DNA from: Bacteroides sp. AN502(2024) | GTDB taxonomy: Bacteria; Bacteroidota; Bacteroidia; Bacteroidales; Bacteroidaceae | Length of the DNA: 64,000 nt | Reading direction: 5' to 3' | NCBI RefSeq assembly: GCF_041227145.1 | Contig: NZ_JBGFSP010000003.1 | Coordinates: 3,472,001-3,536,000 of the forward strand | Part shown: piece after piece, positions 8,188 through 16,890 of the stretch | Layout: every line of letters starts with the position of its first letter | How positions within the stretch are numbered: the first letter of the stretch is position 1 | Translations under genes and position numbers: made by a program | Notes under the pieces: model-generated | Databases searched by the model: none | Seen by the model: the letters and a program-made list of their open reading frames with translations, nothing else | What the model was told of the DNA's origin: nothing

Positions 8188-9432
8188 TCAGAATCGTACG
8201 GTTACTCGTGCAGGGAGTTTTCCACTTGTCCACTTAGGTCCTTCTTTAACGAGCCGGATTGCTTCTTTGTCAGCGGATTCGCACAATCCATGAATAATCG
8301 TGATATATTGTGGCTTTCCTTCTTCATTGACAAAGAAAGAAAGGACTACCTCTCCCTTGATATCCTTACAGTTATTATCTGTTGGACGAATGAGGTTCTT
8401 TTTCAGGTACTTCTGATAGTTTCGTTTACCGATGACAGGTTGCGGAGTGCTCTCTTTCTCTACTTGCTCCTTAACCGTCACAGCATTTTCGAGAGTGGTT
8501 GACTTCTTCTTCTTTTTAGCTTCGTACCCCACTACCACCACTTCGTCGAGCGTCTGTCTGTTTTCGTTCATGGCAATGAGCATCATCCGGCTGGTATCTA
8601 CTCGGATTTCTACCGGATCATATCCGATATACTGCGCTGTCAACCGCTTTGTTCCTTCCTTGGGAGGTAATGAAAATTCTCCGTTCACATTTGTGACGGT
8701 TCCGATATTCGTCCCTTTATATGTCACACTGGCTCCGATCAGCGGCTCTCCTTTTTTATCGGTCACTCTCCCTTTAATCATGTCATTGGGAGGAAGGATA
8801 GCCGGTACAGCTGCTACAGGCACCCCTTGTGGCTGGGAAGTCGTTTGGCTTTTGGCAATCATTTCTTTCTTATCCGCTTGTCTCGTAGCAATTTCGGAGA
8901 ACGGCGTGGGAGCTTCTGAGATCGGCGTGGGAGCTTCGGAAATCGGTGTGGTATCCGCTTTTACTTTTGTGGTAGCCAATACGATTTCCCTTTGCGGAGC
9001 TGTGGAAGTTGCAGGAGTTGTCGGAGTCACAGGAACTACTGGAGTCACAGGAACTACCGGAGTTGCAGGAGTTGTCGGAGTCACCGGAACTGCCGGAGCT
9101 GCGGGTTCAGCCAACTTGGTGGAAGCACTTTCCTTGGCGATGAACACTTCCTCCGTCATACTCTTTTTCAGGAACAGGAAATAACTGCTGATACCGAATC
9201 CGATAACCAGGCAGGCAGCTATGCTCCAGGTGATGGCACGGGTATTCTTTTTCCTTGCCGAATGAGCTACAACCTGCATTCGCAGTTTCTCGATCCGTTG
9301 TTCGTGATTTCCCTCCACCTGGCTGTAACCATCCATAGCATCGGCCAAGAAAGGATCCTGCATCGACTCTCGTTCCAGTCGGTGTGCCTCTTTTCCTTTG
9401 CGGAGTCCTCGTATGTAGTCCGATAGTTTCAT
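8188..9432 (-). CDS. membrane protein with carboxypeptidase-regulatory and TonB C-terminal domains, sigma-factor partner
   Basis: A 414-residue single-pass protein encoded directly after an ECF sigma factor, with an ATGA start/stop overlap. Residues 1-75 are a short cytoplasmic anti-sigma-like segment (MKLSDYIRGLRKGKEAHRLE), ~77-97 one transmembrane helix, ~120-205 a low-complexity Pro/Thr/Val linker and a repeated ISEAPTP motif, ~225-310 a CarboxypepD_reg-like domain (IKGRVTDKKGEPLIGASVTYKG) and the last ~85 residues a TonB_C-like domain (GEVVLSFFVNEEGKPQ). An envelope sensor or anti-sigma that reaches into the periplasm is the likely role, by position. The start at 9432 is chosen over the ATG 21 bp upstream because of the overlap. 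Confidence 0.75.
   Translation of the reverse strand: MKLSDYIRGLRKGKEAHRLERESMQDPFLADAMDGYSQVEGNHEQRIEKLRMQVVAHSARKKNTRAITWSIAACLVIGFGISSYFLFLKKSMTEEVFIAKESASTKLAEPAAPAVPVTPTTPATPVVPVTPVVPVTPTTPATSTAPQREIVLATTKVKADTTPISEAPTPISEAPTPFSEIATRQADKKEMIAKSQTTSQPQGVPVAAVPAILPPNDMIKGRVTDKKGEPLIGASVTYKGTNIGTVTNVNGEFSLPPKEGTKRLTAQYIGYDPVEIRVDTSRMMLIAMNENRQTLDEVVVVGYEAKKKKKSTTLENAVTVKEQVEKESTPQPVIGKRNYQKYLKKNLIRPTDNNCKDIKGEVVLSFFVNEEGKPQYITIIHGLCESADKEAIRLVKEGPKWTSGKLPARVTVRF
9004..9110. repeat. intragenic repeats coding a Pro/Thr/Val linker
   Basis: Near-identical 12-18-bp units (ggagttgtcgga, gtcacaggaactac) recur through this part of the TonB-domain gene and encode PVTPTTPATPVVPVTP. In-frame copy-number change would alter the periplasmic linker length without breaking the gene. 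Confidence 0.7.
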
Positions 9433-10001
9433 AGGGCTTGTTTCTTGATACAAATTTTTAAATTTCGCTTTCCGTTCTGGATATAGCTTTTCACATTGTT
9501 CAGAGTGAATCCGGTCTGTTCCACAATGTCGGCATACGACATCTCTTCCAGGAAGAAACGCGTAATACTGGTCCGTTGTTCTTCGGGCAACTTTTCGAGA
9601 CAGTGATGCAATGCCTTTAGTTGTTCCTCCGAACTATCCTCTTCACTTAATAGATGCAGAAATTCGTCAGATTCCACAATATTAACCGTATAATCCAATG
9701 GAATTTCTTTATTTTCCTTCCTTAAAAGTTGCAGGCAATGATTCTTCGCCACCCGGTAGAGCCATGGCTTGAAAACTTTTATCTCGTAATTCCCCAGTTT
9801 AGGCAATAAATCTTCAAACAACTGCATGACTGCTTCCTGTGCCCGCTCCTCATCATGCAGGTATTTCAGGCAAAGTCCGTACAGTAACGGGATATATCGG
9901 TTATATAGTTCACCGAAATATTCCGTATCGCCGGACTTCATATAATGTATCAGTAATTCTTCGTCCGATAGTTTTGATATGTTTCTTTTGAAAAGCAACA
10001 T
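9429..10001 (-). CDS. ECF-type RNA polymerase sigma factor
   Basis: A 190-residue sigma-70 family protein. Region 2 (GDTEYFGELYNRYIPLLYGLCLKYLHDEERAQEAVMQLFEDLL, ~25-68) and region 4 (LPEEQRTSITRFFLEEMSYADIVEQTGFTLNNVKSYIQNGKRNL, ~138-182) are clear; regions 1.1 and 3 are absent, as in ECF sigmas. It forms an ATGA-overlapped pair with the TonB/anti-sigma-like gene. The divergent VWA gene at 10152 also carries a carboxypeptidase-regulatory domain and is a plausible target, since no TAnnTTTG box was seen in the 150-bp spacer. Confidence 0.9.
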   Translation of the reverse strand: MLLFKRNISKLSDEELLIHYMKSGDTEYFGELYNRYIPLLYGLCLKYLHDEERAQEAVMQLFEDLLPKLGNYEIKVFKPWLYRVAKNHCLQLLRKENKEIPLDYTVNIVESDEFLHLLSEEDSSEEQLKALHHCLEKLPEEQRTSITRFFLEEMSYADIVEQTGFTLNNVKSYIQNGKRNLKICIKKQAL

Positions 10002-10151
10002 CTATTGATTGCCAAAGATAGGAATTGGAACTAAAAATAACAACTGGAAGAAGAAAAATAAAAAAAAGTTCAAGTCATTTATGGAATCAGTGTGAAATCT
10101 GCATCTCTATAGTAAAAGCGAACGAATAGTAATAGGTTAAATAGTGAAGTT

Positions 10152-12005
10152 ATGAAAACAAATCAATTCAGAGCGATGATGCTCGTACTGCTGATGGCAG
10201 TTGTTTCTTTGGGTATGGTGAACGCGCAGGTTATTACCGTGTCGGGTAGGGTGACGGATGCAAAGGATGGAACTCCGCTTACCGGTTGTTCGGTACAGAT
10301 AAAGGGTACTGCGAAGGGTACGGTGACGGACGTGAATGGCCGGTATATGATACAGGCTCAGAAAGGAGAAACCTTGTTATTCCGGTTTATCGGGTATAGG
10401 CAAGAGAAAAGGGTGGTAAAATCGACTACGCTGGATGTGAAAATGAAAGCTGACAAATTGGCGTTGGAAGAGTGTGTGGTGGTAGGCTATGACCGTGAAC
10501 CCAGAGCGACAAAAGTGATGTCTGCTGCTTATCGTATGGCAGCATGTCCGGCACCGGGAGTCATGTATGATGCAGCAAATGCGGAAGAATATGGAGCGTT
10601 TCAGGAGAACGGTTTCAAGAGGGTGTCGGATGCTCCGCTTTCCACTTTCTCTATTGATGTAGACGCCGCTTCTTATAGTAATATGCGCCGTTTTATCAAT
10701 AAAGGTGAACTGCCTCCGATCGATGCTATCCGTACGGAAGAGTTAGTGAACTATTTTTCCTATGACTATCCGAAGCCGGCAGGGAGTGACCCAGTGAAAA
10801 TCGCGATAGAATCCGGAACCTGTCTCTGGAATACCAATCATCGTCTGGTACGGATCGGCTTGAAAGCGAAAGAGATACCGACGGATCATCTGCCTGCATC
10901 TAATCTGGTATTCCTGATTGACGTCTCCGGTTCTATGTGGGGAGCCAACCGGTTGGATTTGGTGAAATCATCTCTCAAATTATTGGTGAATAACTTACGT
11001 GATAAAGATAAAGTGGCTATCGTGACTTATGCAGGGAGTGCCGGTGTGAAACTGGAAGCTACTCCGGGCAGCGACAAGCAGAAGATTCGCGAAGCGATAG
11101 ATGAATTAACGGCAGGCGGTGCTACGGCAGGTGGTGCAGGTATCTTGTTGGCGTATAGAATAGCCAAGAATAATTTGATCTCTAATGGTAATAACCGGAT
11201 CATACTTTGCTCCGATGGTGATTTCAATGTGGGTGTTTCTTCGGCCGAAGGATTGGAACAATTGATTGAAAAAGAACGTAAGAGTGGAGTCGCCCTTACC
11301 GTACTGGGCTATGGCATGGGTAATTATAAGGATCAGAAGATTCAGGTGTTGGCAGAAAAGGGAAATGGCAATCATGCTTATATAGATAACTTGCAGGAAG
11401 CCAACCGTGTTCTGGTCGGTGAATTCGGTGCTACGTTGCATACGGTGGCAAAAGACGTCAAGTTGCAAGTCGAATTTAACCCTTCCCAAGTGCAGGCATA
11501 TCGTTTGATTGGTTACGAAAGTCGTCTGTTGAAAGACGAGGACTTTAATAATGACGCTAAAGATGCCGGAGATATGGGCGCGGGACATACGGTGACAGCC
11601 TTTTACGAAGTGGTTCCTATCGGAGCAAAGAATGAATATGCTGGTAAAATAGACGACTTGAAATATCAGAAGAAAGAGAAAGTGTCCGTGAATCCGACAG
11701 GCTCTCATGAACTCCTGACTGTGAAGCTGCGTTATAAAGCTCCGGATAAAGATATCAGCAAGAAAATGGAACTTTCTTTCGTTGACAGTAAGAGTAATAA
11801 TGTCTCTTCCGATTTCTGCTTTGCCTCTGCAGTGGCTATGTTCGGACAGTTACTCCGAGGGTCTGACTTTATAGGAAATGCCAGTTACGACCAAGTGATT
11901 GAGCTGGCCAAACAGGGACTGAATAAGGATGATAAAGGATATAGAAGAGAATTCATTCGTTTGGTTGAGGCTACTAAAGGATTGGAAAGAACGAATAAGA
12001 AATAG
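10152..12005 (+). CDS. exported von Willebrand factor A domain protein (YfbK-like)
   Basis: A 617-residue secreted or envelope protein. Signal peptide residues ~1-25 (ends MVNAQ), CarboxypepD_reg-like domain ~28-105 (SGRVTDAKDGTPLTGCSVQIKG), a von Willebrand N-terminal region with FSIDVDAASYSNMRRFI (~170), VWA domain ~240-420 with an intact metal site DVSGSM (DxSxS) and CSDGDFN, and a C-terminal DUF3520-like domain. This order matches YfbK-family proteins, whose function is not settled. It lies divergently from the ECF sigma operon and is followed by a repeat-rich, gene-free 630 bp. Confidence 0.88.
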   Translation: MKTNQFRAMMLVLLMAVVSLGMVNAQVITVSGRVTDAKDGTPLTGCSVQIKGTAKGTVTDVNGRYMIQAQKGETLLFRFIGYRQEKRVVKSTTLDVKMKADKLALEECVVVGYDREPRATKVMSAAYRMAACPAPGVMYDAANAEEYGAFQENGFKRVSDAPLSTFSIDVDAASYSNMRRFINKGELPPIDAIRTEELVNYFSYDYPKPAGSDPVKIAIESGTCLWNTNHRLVRIGLKAKEIPTDHLPASNLVFLIDVSGSMWGANRLDLVKSSLKLLVNNLRDKDKVAIVTYAGSAGVKLEATPGSDKQKIREAIDELTAGGATAGGAGILLAYRIAKNNLISNGNNRIILCSDGDFNVGVSSAEGLEQLIEKERKSGVALTVLGYGMGNYKDQKIQVLAEKGNGNHAYIDNLQEANRVLVGEFGATLHTVAKDVKLQVEFNPSQVQAYRLIGYESRLLKDEDFNNDAKDAGDMGAGHTVTAFYEVVPIGAKNEYAGKIDDLKYQKKEKVSVNPTGSHELLTVKLRYKAPDKDISKKMELSFVDSKSNNVSSDFCFASAVAMFGQLLRGSDFIGNASYDQVIELAKQGLNKDDKGYRREFIRLVEATKGLERTNKK

Positions 12006-12050
12006 GAAAGCAGATGGGAGTCATTGAAAATGTACATCGTTACTGTCTTT

Positions 12051-12100
12051 GTCGGATGCCGTCACTATAATTAAAGTCGGATAGCGTCACTATAATTAAT
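12051..12100. repeat. 25-bp direct repeat, 2 copies
   Basis: Two adjacent 25-bp units starting gtcggatg/gtcggata and ending cactataattaa(a/t), just downstream of the VWA gene. No function evident. Confidence 0.7.
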
Positions 12101-12141
12101 AGAGGAACAGTTGTAATGGGGGGACAGTTGTCATTTTCATC

Positions 12142-12264
12142 GTTGTGTCTATGTTATCAGTATGACTGCGAAAGAACTGACAACTGTTTCAGTATACAAA
12201 TGAAAGAACCCATCTACGGATTTAGATTATAAACAAAAAGCGTCTGATTAAATCAGGAAAAGAC
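12142..12264 (+). repeat. dispersed element, copy 1 (pairs with 62766-62892)
   Basis: About 123 bp that is homologous, in inverse orientation, to 62766-62892 at roughly 85 percent identity by eye. It contains a conserved 13-codon reading frame (12162-12203, MTAKELTTVSV plus two residues) ending in TGA that overlaps a second ATG. It is directly followed by a 22-bp tandem array, as is the other copy. The second frame is not conserved, so coding is doubtful; a structured RNA or a mobile remnant is equally possible. Confidence 0.65.
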
Positions 12265-12306
12265 ACGGAAAACGATTTGTTTCAAGACGTTTAATTGCCT
12301 GAAACA

Positions 12307-12482
12307 CTTGTTTTTGCGGCTCTAACTGCTTGTTTTTGCGGCTCTAACTGCTTGTTTTTGCGGCTCTAACTGCTTGTTTTTGCGGCTCTAATTGCTTGGT
12401 TTTGAGGCTCTAAACGCTTGGTTTTGCGGCTCTAAACGCTTGGTTTTGCGGTCCTAAACACTTGGTTTCAAGGCTCAAAACA
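12307..12482. repeat. 22-bp tandem array, 8 copies
   Basis: Eight consecutive 22-bp units starting with cttg and containing gcggctctaa in the middle. The first three are identical, then units drift (ctaattg, gaggctctaaacg, gcggtcctaaaca, caaggctcaaaaca), as expected if the left side was amplified most recently. The array follows dispersed element copy 1. Apart from it and the neighbouring repeats, the 12006-12590 interval shows no gene. Confidence 0.9.
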
Positions 12483-12598
12483 AGTAGTTTCTACACGGTA
12501 AACACTTTGTTTTATCGGTTTGAAGTCGCTTTGGTTTACAATCAATCTTTCTACTGACCCATTAATCCCGTCCGAAATTCGTCTGACCTAAAATGAAA

Positions 12599-12629
12599 AA
12601 TAGCCGTAAACTTATCGTTTACAGCTATT
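12599..12629 (-). terminator. terminator of tRNA-Trp
   Basis: Stem AATAGCTGTAAAC/GTTTACGGCTATT (13 bp with one G-T pair) with a 5-nt loop, followed on the minus strand by TTTTTCATTTT. It lies 9 bp after the tRNA 3' end. Confidence 0.8.
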
Positions 12630-12637
12630 TGACCTTG

Positions 12638-12710
12638 CACGGGAGGAGAGGCTCGAACTCCCGACACCCGGTTTTGGAGACCGGTGCTCTACCAACTGAG
12701 CTACTCCCGT
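12638..12710 (-). tRNA. trpT: tRNA-Trp (CCA anticodon)
   Basis: A 73-nt cloverleaf on the minus strand: acceptor ACGGGAG/CTCCCGT with discriminator G, D arm AGCTCAGTTGGTAGAGC, anticodon stem CCGGT/ACCGG with loop CTCCAAA (anticodon CCA, Trp), variable loop, and T arm with GTTCGAG. CCA is not encoded. It has its own -7 box at 12722-12729 and a terminator, so it is a single-gene transcript rather than part of a secE-nusG operon. Confidence 0.97.
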
Positions 12711-12721
12711 GTTTGCGGCTG

Positions 12722-12729
12722 CAAAGGTA
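12722..12729 (-). promoter_or_regulatory. -7 box of tRNA-Trp
   Basis: TACCTTTG on the minus strand, 11 bp before the mature tRNA 5' end. Confidence 0.6.
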
Positions 12730-12775
12730 GTAGAAACTTCTGAATCTCCAAATATTCGGGTAAATAAGTTTTGAT

Positions 12776-13135
12776 TTATTTTAGTTTTTCCCACTCATCG
12801 GGCTTAAAACCGACCAGAACGAAGCTGTCTGTCACGACCAGTGGGCGTTTCACTAATTTACCATTGCTTGCCAAGAGTGCTATCTGTTCTTCCTCACTCA
12901 TGGCAGGCAGCTTCTCACTTAGTTTCAGCTCTTTATATACCAATCCGCTGGTGTTGAAGAATTTCTTCACCGGCAGACCGCTGCGTGGAATCCATGCTTT
13001 CAATTCTTCAACCGTAGGGTTCTCTTCTACGATGAATCGGTTGGTAAACTCAATGTTGTTTTCTATTAACCACTGCTTGGCTTTCCGGCATGTGCTGCAT
13101 GCCGGGTACTGCAAAAATAATGTTGTCATACTCAT
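12776..13135 (-). CDS. ArsC/Spx-family thioredoxin-fold protein
   Basis: A 119-residue protein of the ArsC/YffB/Spx family. The N-terminal strand TLFLQYPACSTCRKAKQWL carries a CxxC (CSTC) near residue 13, and KRPLVVTDSFVLVGFKPDEW is the typical C-terminal block. Related proteins are arsenate reductases or Spx-like regulators; nothing here (no ars genes) supports arsenic detoxification, so the physiological role is open. Two start codons six bases apart (13135, 13129) are equally likely. It is the last gene of a run with the glycosylase and KamA-like genes. Confidence 0.85.
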   Translation of the reverse strand: MSMTTLFLQYPACSTCRKAKQWLIENNIEFTNRFIVEENPTVEELKAWIPRSGLPVKKFFNTSGLVYKELKLSEKLPAMSEEEQIALLASNGKLVKRPLVVTDSFVLVGFKPDEWEKLK

Positions 13136-13177
13136 TTATAATTCAATTTTTACTGTGTAATACTTACTACTTGAATT

Positions 13178-13768
13178 TCAATCCAACAGCTGCAAATCCT
13201 GAAACATAATCCGGTAAGCGGCTGCTTTCTTGTCCAATGCCAGTGGATACGCTCTGGATGATGAAGGCATCCGGTAAAGCCGCATGGCACGTCCTTCGAA
13301 CACGAACTCGGAATAATCACCCACTTTCGGCTCTTCTATGTCGAATTGCTGCCGGAGAGTGTCCGTTGCTTTTTGACCGGTAGTGACGATTGCTTTACAT
13401 TCGGGAAGTTGCCGCAGTAGGGCTGCTACATCGGTAGCTTCCACTACCTCGAGAAACTTATCCGATGCGTTGTCCTGCAACCGGCGGACGGATGAAGCGG
13501 TATCGAATAGGGCAATCCCCTTTTCATTCAGAAAGTCTATGATTTGCTCTCGGCAGAATGATTTTAGTGTCGGATTCAGAAAGTGATTCTTGTCATTAAA
13601 GAATAAGATTCCGTATATGCGCCACATGTCATTGTTGAGGTTCGGATAGTAAAAATCCATCGACCAACGTTTTTTCTGTGGCGGGAAACTCCCCAACATA
13701 AGCAGCGTTGATTGGGCCGGGAGAAACGGTTCTAACGGGTGTGTTTCGATTTCCATATCATTATTCAT
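13178..13768 (-). CDS. uracil/hypoxanthine-DNA glycosylase family protein
   Basis: A 196-residue protein of the UDG superfamily. LLMLGSFPPQKK (motif A, G-S-F-P-P, ~23-34), FYYPNLNNDMWRIYG (~40-54), a central FDTASSVRRLQDNASD block and the C-terminal loop MPSSSRAY (~167-174) match the family 6 (hypoxanthine-DNA glycosylase) pattern rather than classical Ung. It should remove deaminated bases. The ATG overlaps the KamA-like stop codon by 4 bp (ATGA), so the two are translationally coupled. Confidence 0.82.
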   Translation of the reverse strand: MNNDMEIETHPLEPFLPAQSTLLMLGSFPPQKKRWSMDFYYPNLNNDMWRIYGILFFNDKNHFLNPTLKSFCREQIIDFLNEKGIALFDTASSVRRLQDNASDKFLEVVEATDVAALLRQLPECKAIVTTGQKATDTLRQQFDIEEPKVGDYSEFVFEGRAMRLYRMPSSSRAYPLALDKKAAAYRIMFQDLQLLD

Positions 13769-15903
13769 TGAATACTTAAATTACTCATTTTATCTGTTGT
13801 GCGGAAAGAGAAATCGGGATACTCGTAAAGACTGAAACGAGGTTCGGTTTCTCCTTGGGTATAATTCCAGATGGAGGCATACTCTTCCGGGTCTTCTCCC
13901 ATCTTGGCCAACTGGCGCAGATAAGCAGCCAGCGATTTATTCTCTACGATATAAATCTGCCCCATCCGGTCGATGATCGGACTATGGTGGCGCGTTCCGT
14001 CATGTTCGAAGCGCAGAATCCGTTTACCTTCTTCCGTTAATCCTACCAACCGGAACGTCATACTCTTGCCGATAGCCGGCAGATTCAGCACACTGCGGTC
14101 CGTGGCAAGGAAAGGCAAATGATGCTTTTTCATGAAGCGCCTCAGTTGCTTGGCAACATCTCCTTTCACTTCCTCTTCCCCTCCGACTTTTGTTTCTAAT
14201 ATCTTATATAATTCCTCTTCCTGTTCCTGCGTCATCCGGCCGTAAATCTTTTCTTCCTGTTGCTCTTGTATGGAGCGGCTATTGGGTGCAAATACTGCAT
14301 AGTTCTCATTGAATCCCTTCACCGAGAATGTATAATAGCACATGACTCCCCATGAATTAAGCACTTGGCGAAGGCGGGTCGTATGCCCCCGGCGTGAAGC
14401 AGCCACCGTATATACCAGCTGATTCGTAATCATCCATCCGGCAGCAAGAATCTTCCGGATGGCTTCTTTAGCTTCAGGCGTGACCTCCAATGGCGTCTGA
14501 AAATGGGTCTGTATAATAAACTGTTTCACCCCGATAGCCGATGCCTTCTCTTTGAATTCCCGCAGAATGTCAATCAGCCCGTCGTTGATACGCATCGGCA
14601 GATAAGCCAACAGGCGTGATCCCAGCCGTACCCGCTGTAGTTCCGCATATTTCTCTCCATCCTTGCGCTTAAGATTCGCCCTTTGTTTGCGTGCTGCCAT
14701 CCGATACACCGCATCCAGAATATTCTGAAGCGTTTTATTCTGACTCATCAGCGCATCGCCCCCTGTGATAAGAATATCCCTCAACTGCGTATCCTCTTCA
14801 AAATAGGTCATTAACCGGCGCAGCTTGCGGTCCCATGATTCCTTAGGGCGTAACGTCTCAAACTCGAAATTCAACCGTTCACTTTGGAAATCATACATAC
14901 GCTGACAAGAGGCACAAAGTCCTCCGCAAGCCCGTCCCATCGTATCAGGGATGAGGATAGCCACCTCCGGATATCGGCGATGAATATTATGTCCGTCCGG
15001 CAAGAACCAGCCCGCGGCATTCGGTTTCCCGGCCTCTATCATATCCTCCTTCTCCCACGCGCGAATATTGCCGTACGTCTCCACCAAATGGGGAGAATAC
15101 AGAATATAACTCCGGATGGTCTTGTCATTATACCCATATTCCGTTACATTAAGTAACGATAAATAATAAGGAGTCGCAAAAAACGGCATTCCCTTCTTCC
15201 GGGCACGGTGAAGTAGATACATAGTCTCCGAAGAGAGTGAATTCCCCAGGAATCGATTCAACTCACCCGGACTTTTGACAGCCATTGCCAGATGAAAGCG
15301 GAAATCATTCCACCATTCACTTACCAACCCGTACTTTTCTTCATAACTCATTCCCTCCTCAAAGTGAAAACGCACCGAAGGCTTCGATTTCCTGTTCTCA
15401 ATCTTCTGAATCAGCAGGTGCAACATCCTTTCCTTATTCTCTTCCCGCATCGCACGTACCTCTTCATCCAGTCCCGTTTCCCACCGGTCATTCCGGTTTT
15501 TGATACGTTGCGGTGACGGCAACGGCACCGCTTTCCCTTTCAATCGTTTCAACATCTGGAGCATTTCAATAAACAGATCCGTCGGCATCTCCATATTTTC
15601 CAACGTCCCCGTCAGAAACTCATAAAGCAGCCTGATCGTTTGTATTGGCATCTCCTGTCCCGTAGACAGTTCATGGACATTGCGTCCATCATAATGGAGT
15701 AAGAGTCGAATTTGCTCCCTCGCTTCCTCCGCAGTTTCATTCTCGATGCTGCAAGTTTCCAGAAAACGCAGTATCCCGGCCTTGAAATCCTCGACAGTGG
15801 AGTTTTTATCCGCTATTTCCACTATCTCCGGAACTTCCTGACCGTAGATCTGTTTCAACTGTGAAAGAGTAAGTGTAAGCATTTTCTTTTGTTTCATAAG
15901 CAA
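13765..15903 (-). CDS. KamA-family radical SAM protein
   Basis: A 712-residue protein related to lysine 2,3-aminomutase. The cluster motif is CGGLCASC (CxxxCxxC) near residue 330, followed by DILITGGDALM and the barrel segments ending in HFQTPLEVTPEA. It is much longer than LAM (~420), with an N-terminal helical extension of ~250 residues and a C-terminal domain that holds RHHSPIIDRMGQIYIVEN. Many Bacteroides have it; the substrate is unknown. Two upstream Met codons make the start uncertain by a few residues. Confidence 0.82.
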   Translation of the reverse strand: MLMKQKKMLTLTLSQLKQIYGQEVPEIVEIADKNSTVEDFKAGILRFLETCSIENETAEEAREQIRLLLHYDGRNVHELSTGQEMPIQTIRLLYEFLTGTLENMEMPTDLFIEMLQMLKRLKGKAVPLPSPQRIKNRNDRWETGLDEEVRAMREENKERMLHLLIQKIENRKSKPSVRFHFEEGMSYEEKYGLVSEWWNDFRFHLAMAVKSPGELNRFLGNSLSSETMYLLHRARKKGMPFFATPYYLSLLNVTEYGYNDKTIRSYILYSPHLVETYGNIRAWEKEDMIEAGKPNAAGWFLPDGHNIHRRYPEVAILIPDTMGRACGGLCASCQRMYDFQSERLNFEFETLRPKESWDRKLRRLMTYFEEDTQLRDILITGGDALMSQNKTLQNILDAVYRMAARKQRANLKRKDGEKYAELQRVRLGSRLLAYLPMRINDGLIDILREFKEKASAIGVKQFIIQTHFQTPLEVTPEAKEAIRKILAAGWMITNQLVYTVAASRRGHTTRLRQVLNSWGVMCYYTFSVKGFNENYAVFAPNSRSIQEQQEEKIYGRMTQEQEEELYKILETKVGGEEEVKGDVAKQLRRFMKKHHLPFLATDRSVLNLPAIGKSMTFRLVGLTEEGKRILRFEHDGTRHHSPIIDRMGQIYIVENKSLAAYLRQLAKMGEDPEEYASIWNYTQGETEPRFSLYEYPDFSFRTTDKMSNLSIQ

Positions 15904-15985
15904 GTCAATATTTAAAATTCATATTCGTATGATATCCCGATTCCGAACGATGTCACATAAGACCAAAGAGTACATAAAGATAATA

Positions 15986-16016
15986 AAAAAAGCGGAAGTA
16001 CCCCCTTCCGCTTTTT
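15986..16016. terminator. rho-independent terminator
   Basis: AAGCGGAAG and CTTCCGCTT form a 9-bp stem around a short C-rich loop, with A-rich and T-rich flanks on both sides. On the minus strand it ends the gene at 16062-16691 before the KamA operon begins. Confidence 0.8.
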
Positions 16017-16061
16017 CTATCATATAAATCTTTACGCTTTTCTAACATTTAAAGCGACTCG

Positions 16062-16691
16062 TCATTTCGTTTCCGTGTCGTCATTCTTCTTTTTCGTTTC
16101 CTTCTTGGCAAGGAGAACTATGTTATACACATAATCCGTCATCCACTGTTCCGAGTATCCCAGACGCTCTTTGTATTGGCGGACCGCTGCAGCTGTTTTG
16201 TGTACATCATCGGCCTTCCATACTTTCTTGGTACAAACATCATGTACCGTTTTCTGTGTCATGCCATACAAAGCCTTCTTAAAAATCGACGGCATGCGGA
16301 ACTTCCACTGCATCAGATTTCCCATCAGCATCATCAGGTCATTGGAAAATCCCTGATACATGAACAGATAAGGTTGAATATCATTTTGAGTACGGCAGTT
16401 ACGTTTCACGGAAGTGTCGATTTCCTTAAAGAAATTTTCATTCAACCCATAGTCCTGCATCAGCATTTTGCGTGAGGCAGACTTTTCAGCCAATCCCAGT
16501 TTACCGTTTTGGGTAGCTACTTTAAACAAACGTTTGAAGTTGGCTACATCCGGCAAGAAGCGGATATTGGTGATACCGAGGTTGGTGGCGATAACCGATT
16601 GGAAATACACCCGTGTCAGTGAAATGAAATCTTCTACATTGCCGACTTTCGTTTCATCGGATTTTTTCTTGAATAAACCAAATAAGCCCAT
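16062..16691 (-). CDS. hypothetical protein, Bacteroidales type
   Basis: A 209-residue soluble protein without a recognised domain. MGLFGLFKKKSDE at the N-terminus is followed by a mostly helical body with basic and aromatic residues; the C-terminus is a Lys-rich tail (KKETKKKNDDTETK). No signal peptide or membrane helix. It has its own -7 box 88 bp upstream and a strong terminator, so it is monocistronic. Confidence 0.75.
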   Translation of the reverse strand: MGLFGLFKKKSDETKVGNVEDFISLTRVYFQSVIATNLGITNIRFLPDVANFKRLFKVATQNGKLGLAEKSASRKMLMQDYGLNENFFKEIDTSVKRNCRTQNDIQPYLFMYQGFSNDLMMLMGNLMQWKFRMPSIFKKALYGMTQKTVHDVCTKKVWKADDVHKTAAAVRQYKERLGYSEQWMTDYVYNIVLLAKKETKKKNDDTETK

Positions 16692-16778
16692 TGTTATCTT
16701 TACAATTTTATTAGTTACAATTTACGATTTGAGCGTATGGAAGCTATATCGTATAACTACCATTTGTCAATATCCGTG

Positions 16779-16786
16779 CAAAGGTA
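16779..16786 (-). promoter_or_regulatory. -7 box for the hypothetical gene at 16062-16691
   Basis: TACCTTTG on the minus strand, with an upstream TTTTTG at a plausible -33 distance. The leader is about 80 nt. Confidence 0.5.
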
Positions 16787-16890
16787 CAAAAACAGTTGGT
16801 TTTCACCAACATTCCGACTCCTTTTCGATGTGCCGGTATAGACTCTTTCTTAAAAACAAACCTTCGGATGCCTGTCGGTGTTGTCGGGGG

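Noticed and set aside
9004..9110. Possible CRISPR-like array in the TonB-domain gene
   Set aside because: Units are short, in frame and code a Pro/Thr linker; no spacers of constant length and no cas genes.
11106..11708. 200-codon minus-strand frame within the VWA gene
   Set aside because: Antisense to a well-supported gene with domain motifs; no promoter.
12307..12482. CRISPR interpretation of the 22-bp arrays
   Set aside because: Units are contiguous with no intervening unique spacers, and no cas genes are in the window.
12638..12794. 60-codon minus-strand frame spanning tRNA-Trp
   Set aside because: It is the translation of the tRNA gene and its promoter.
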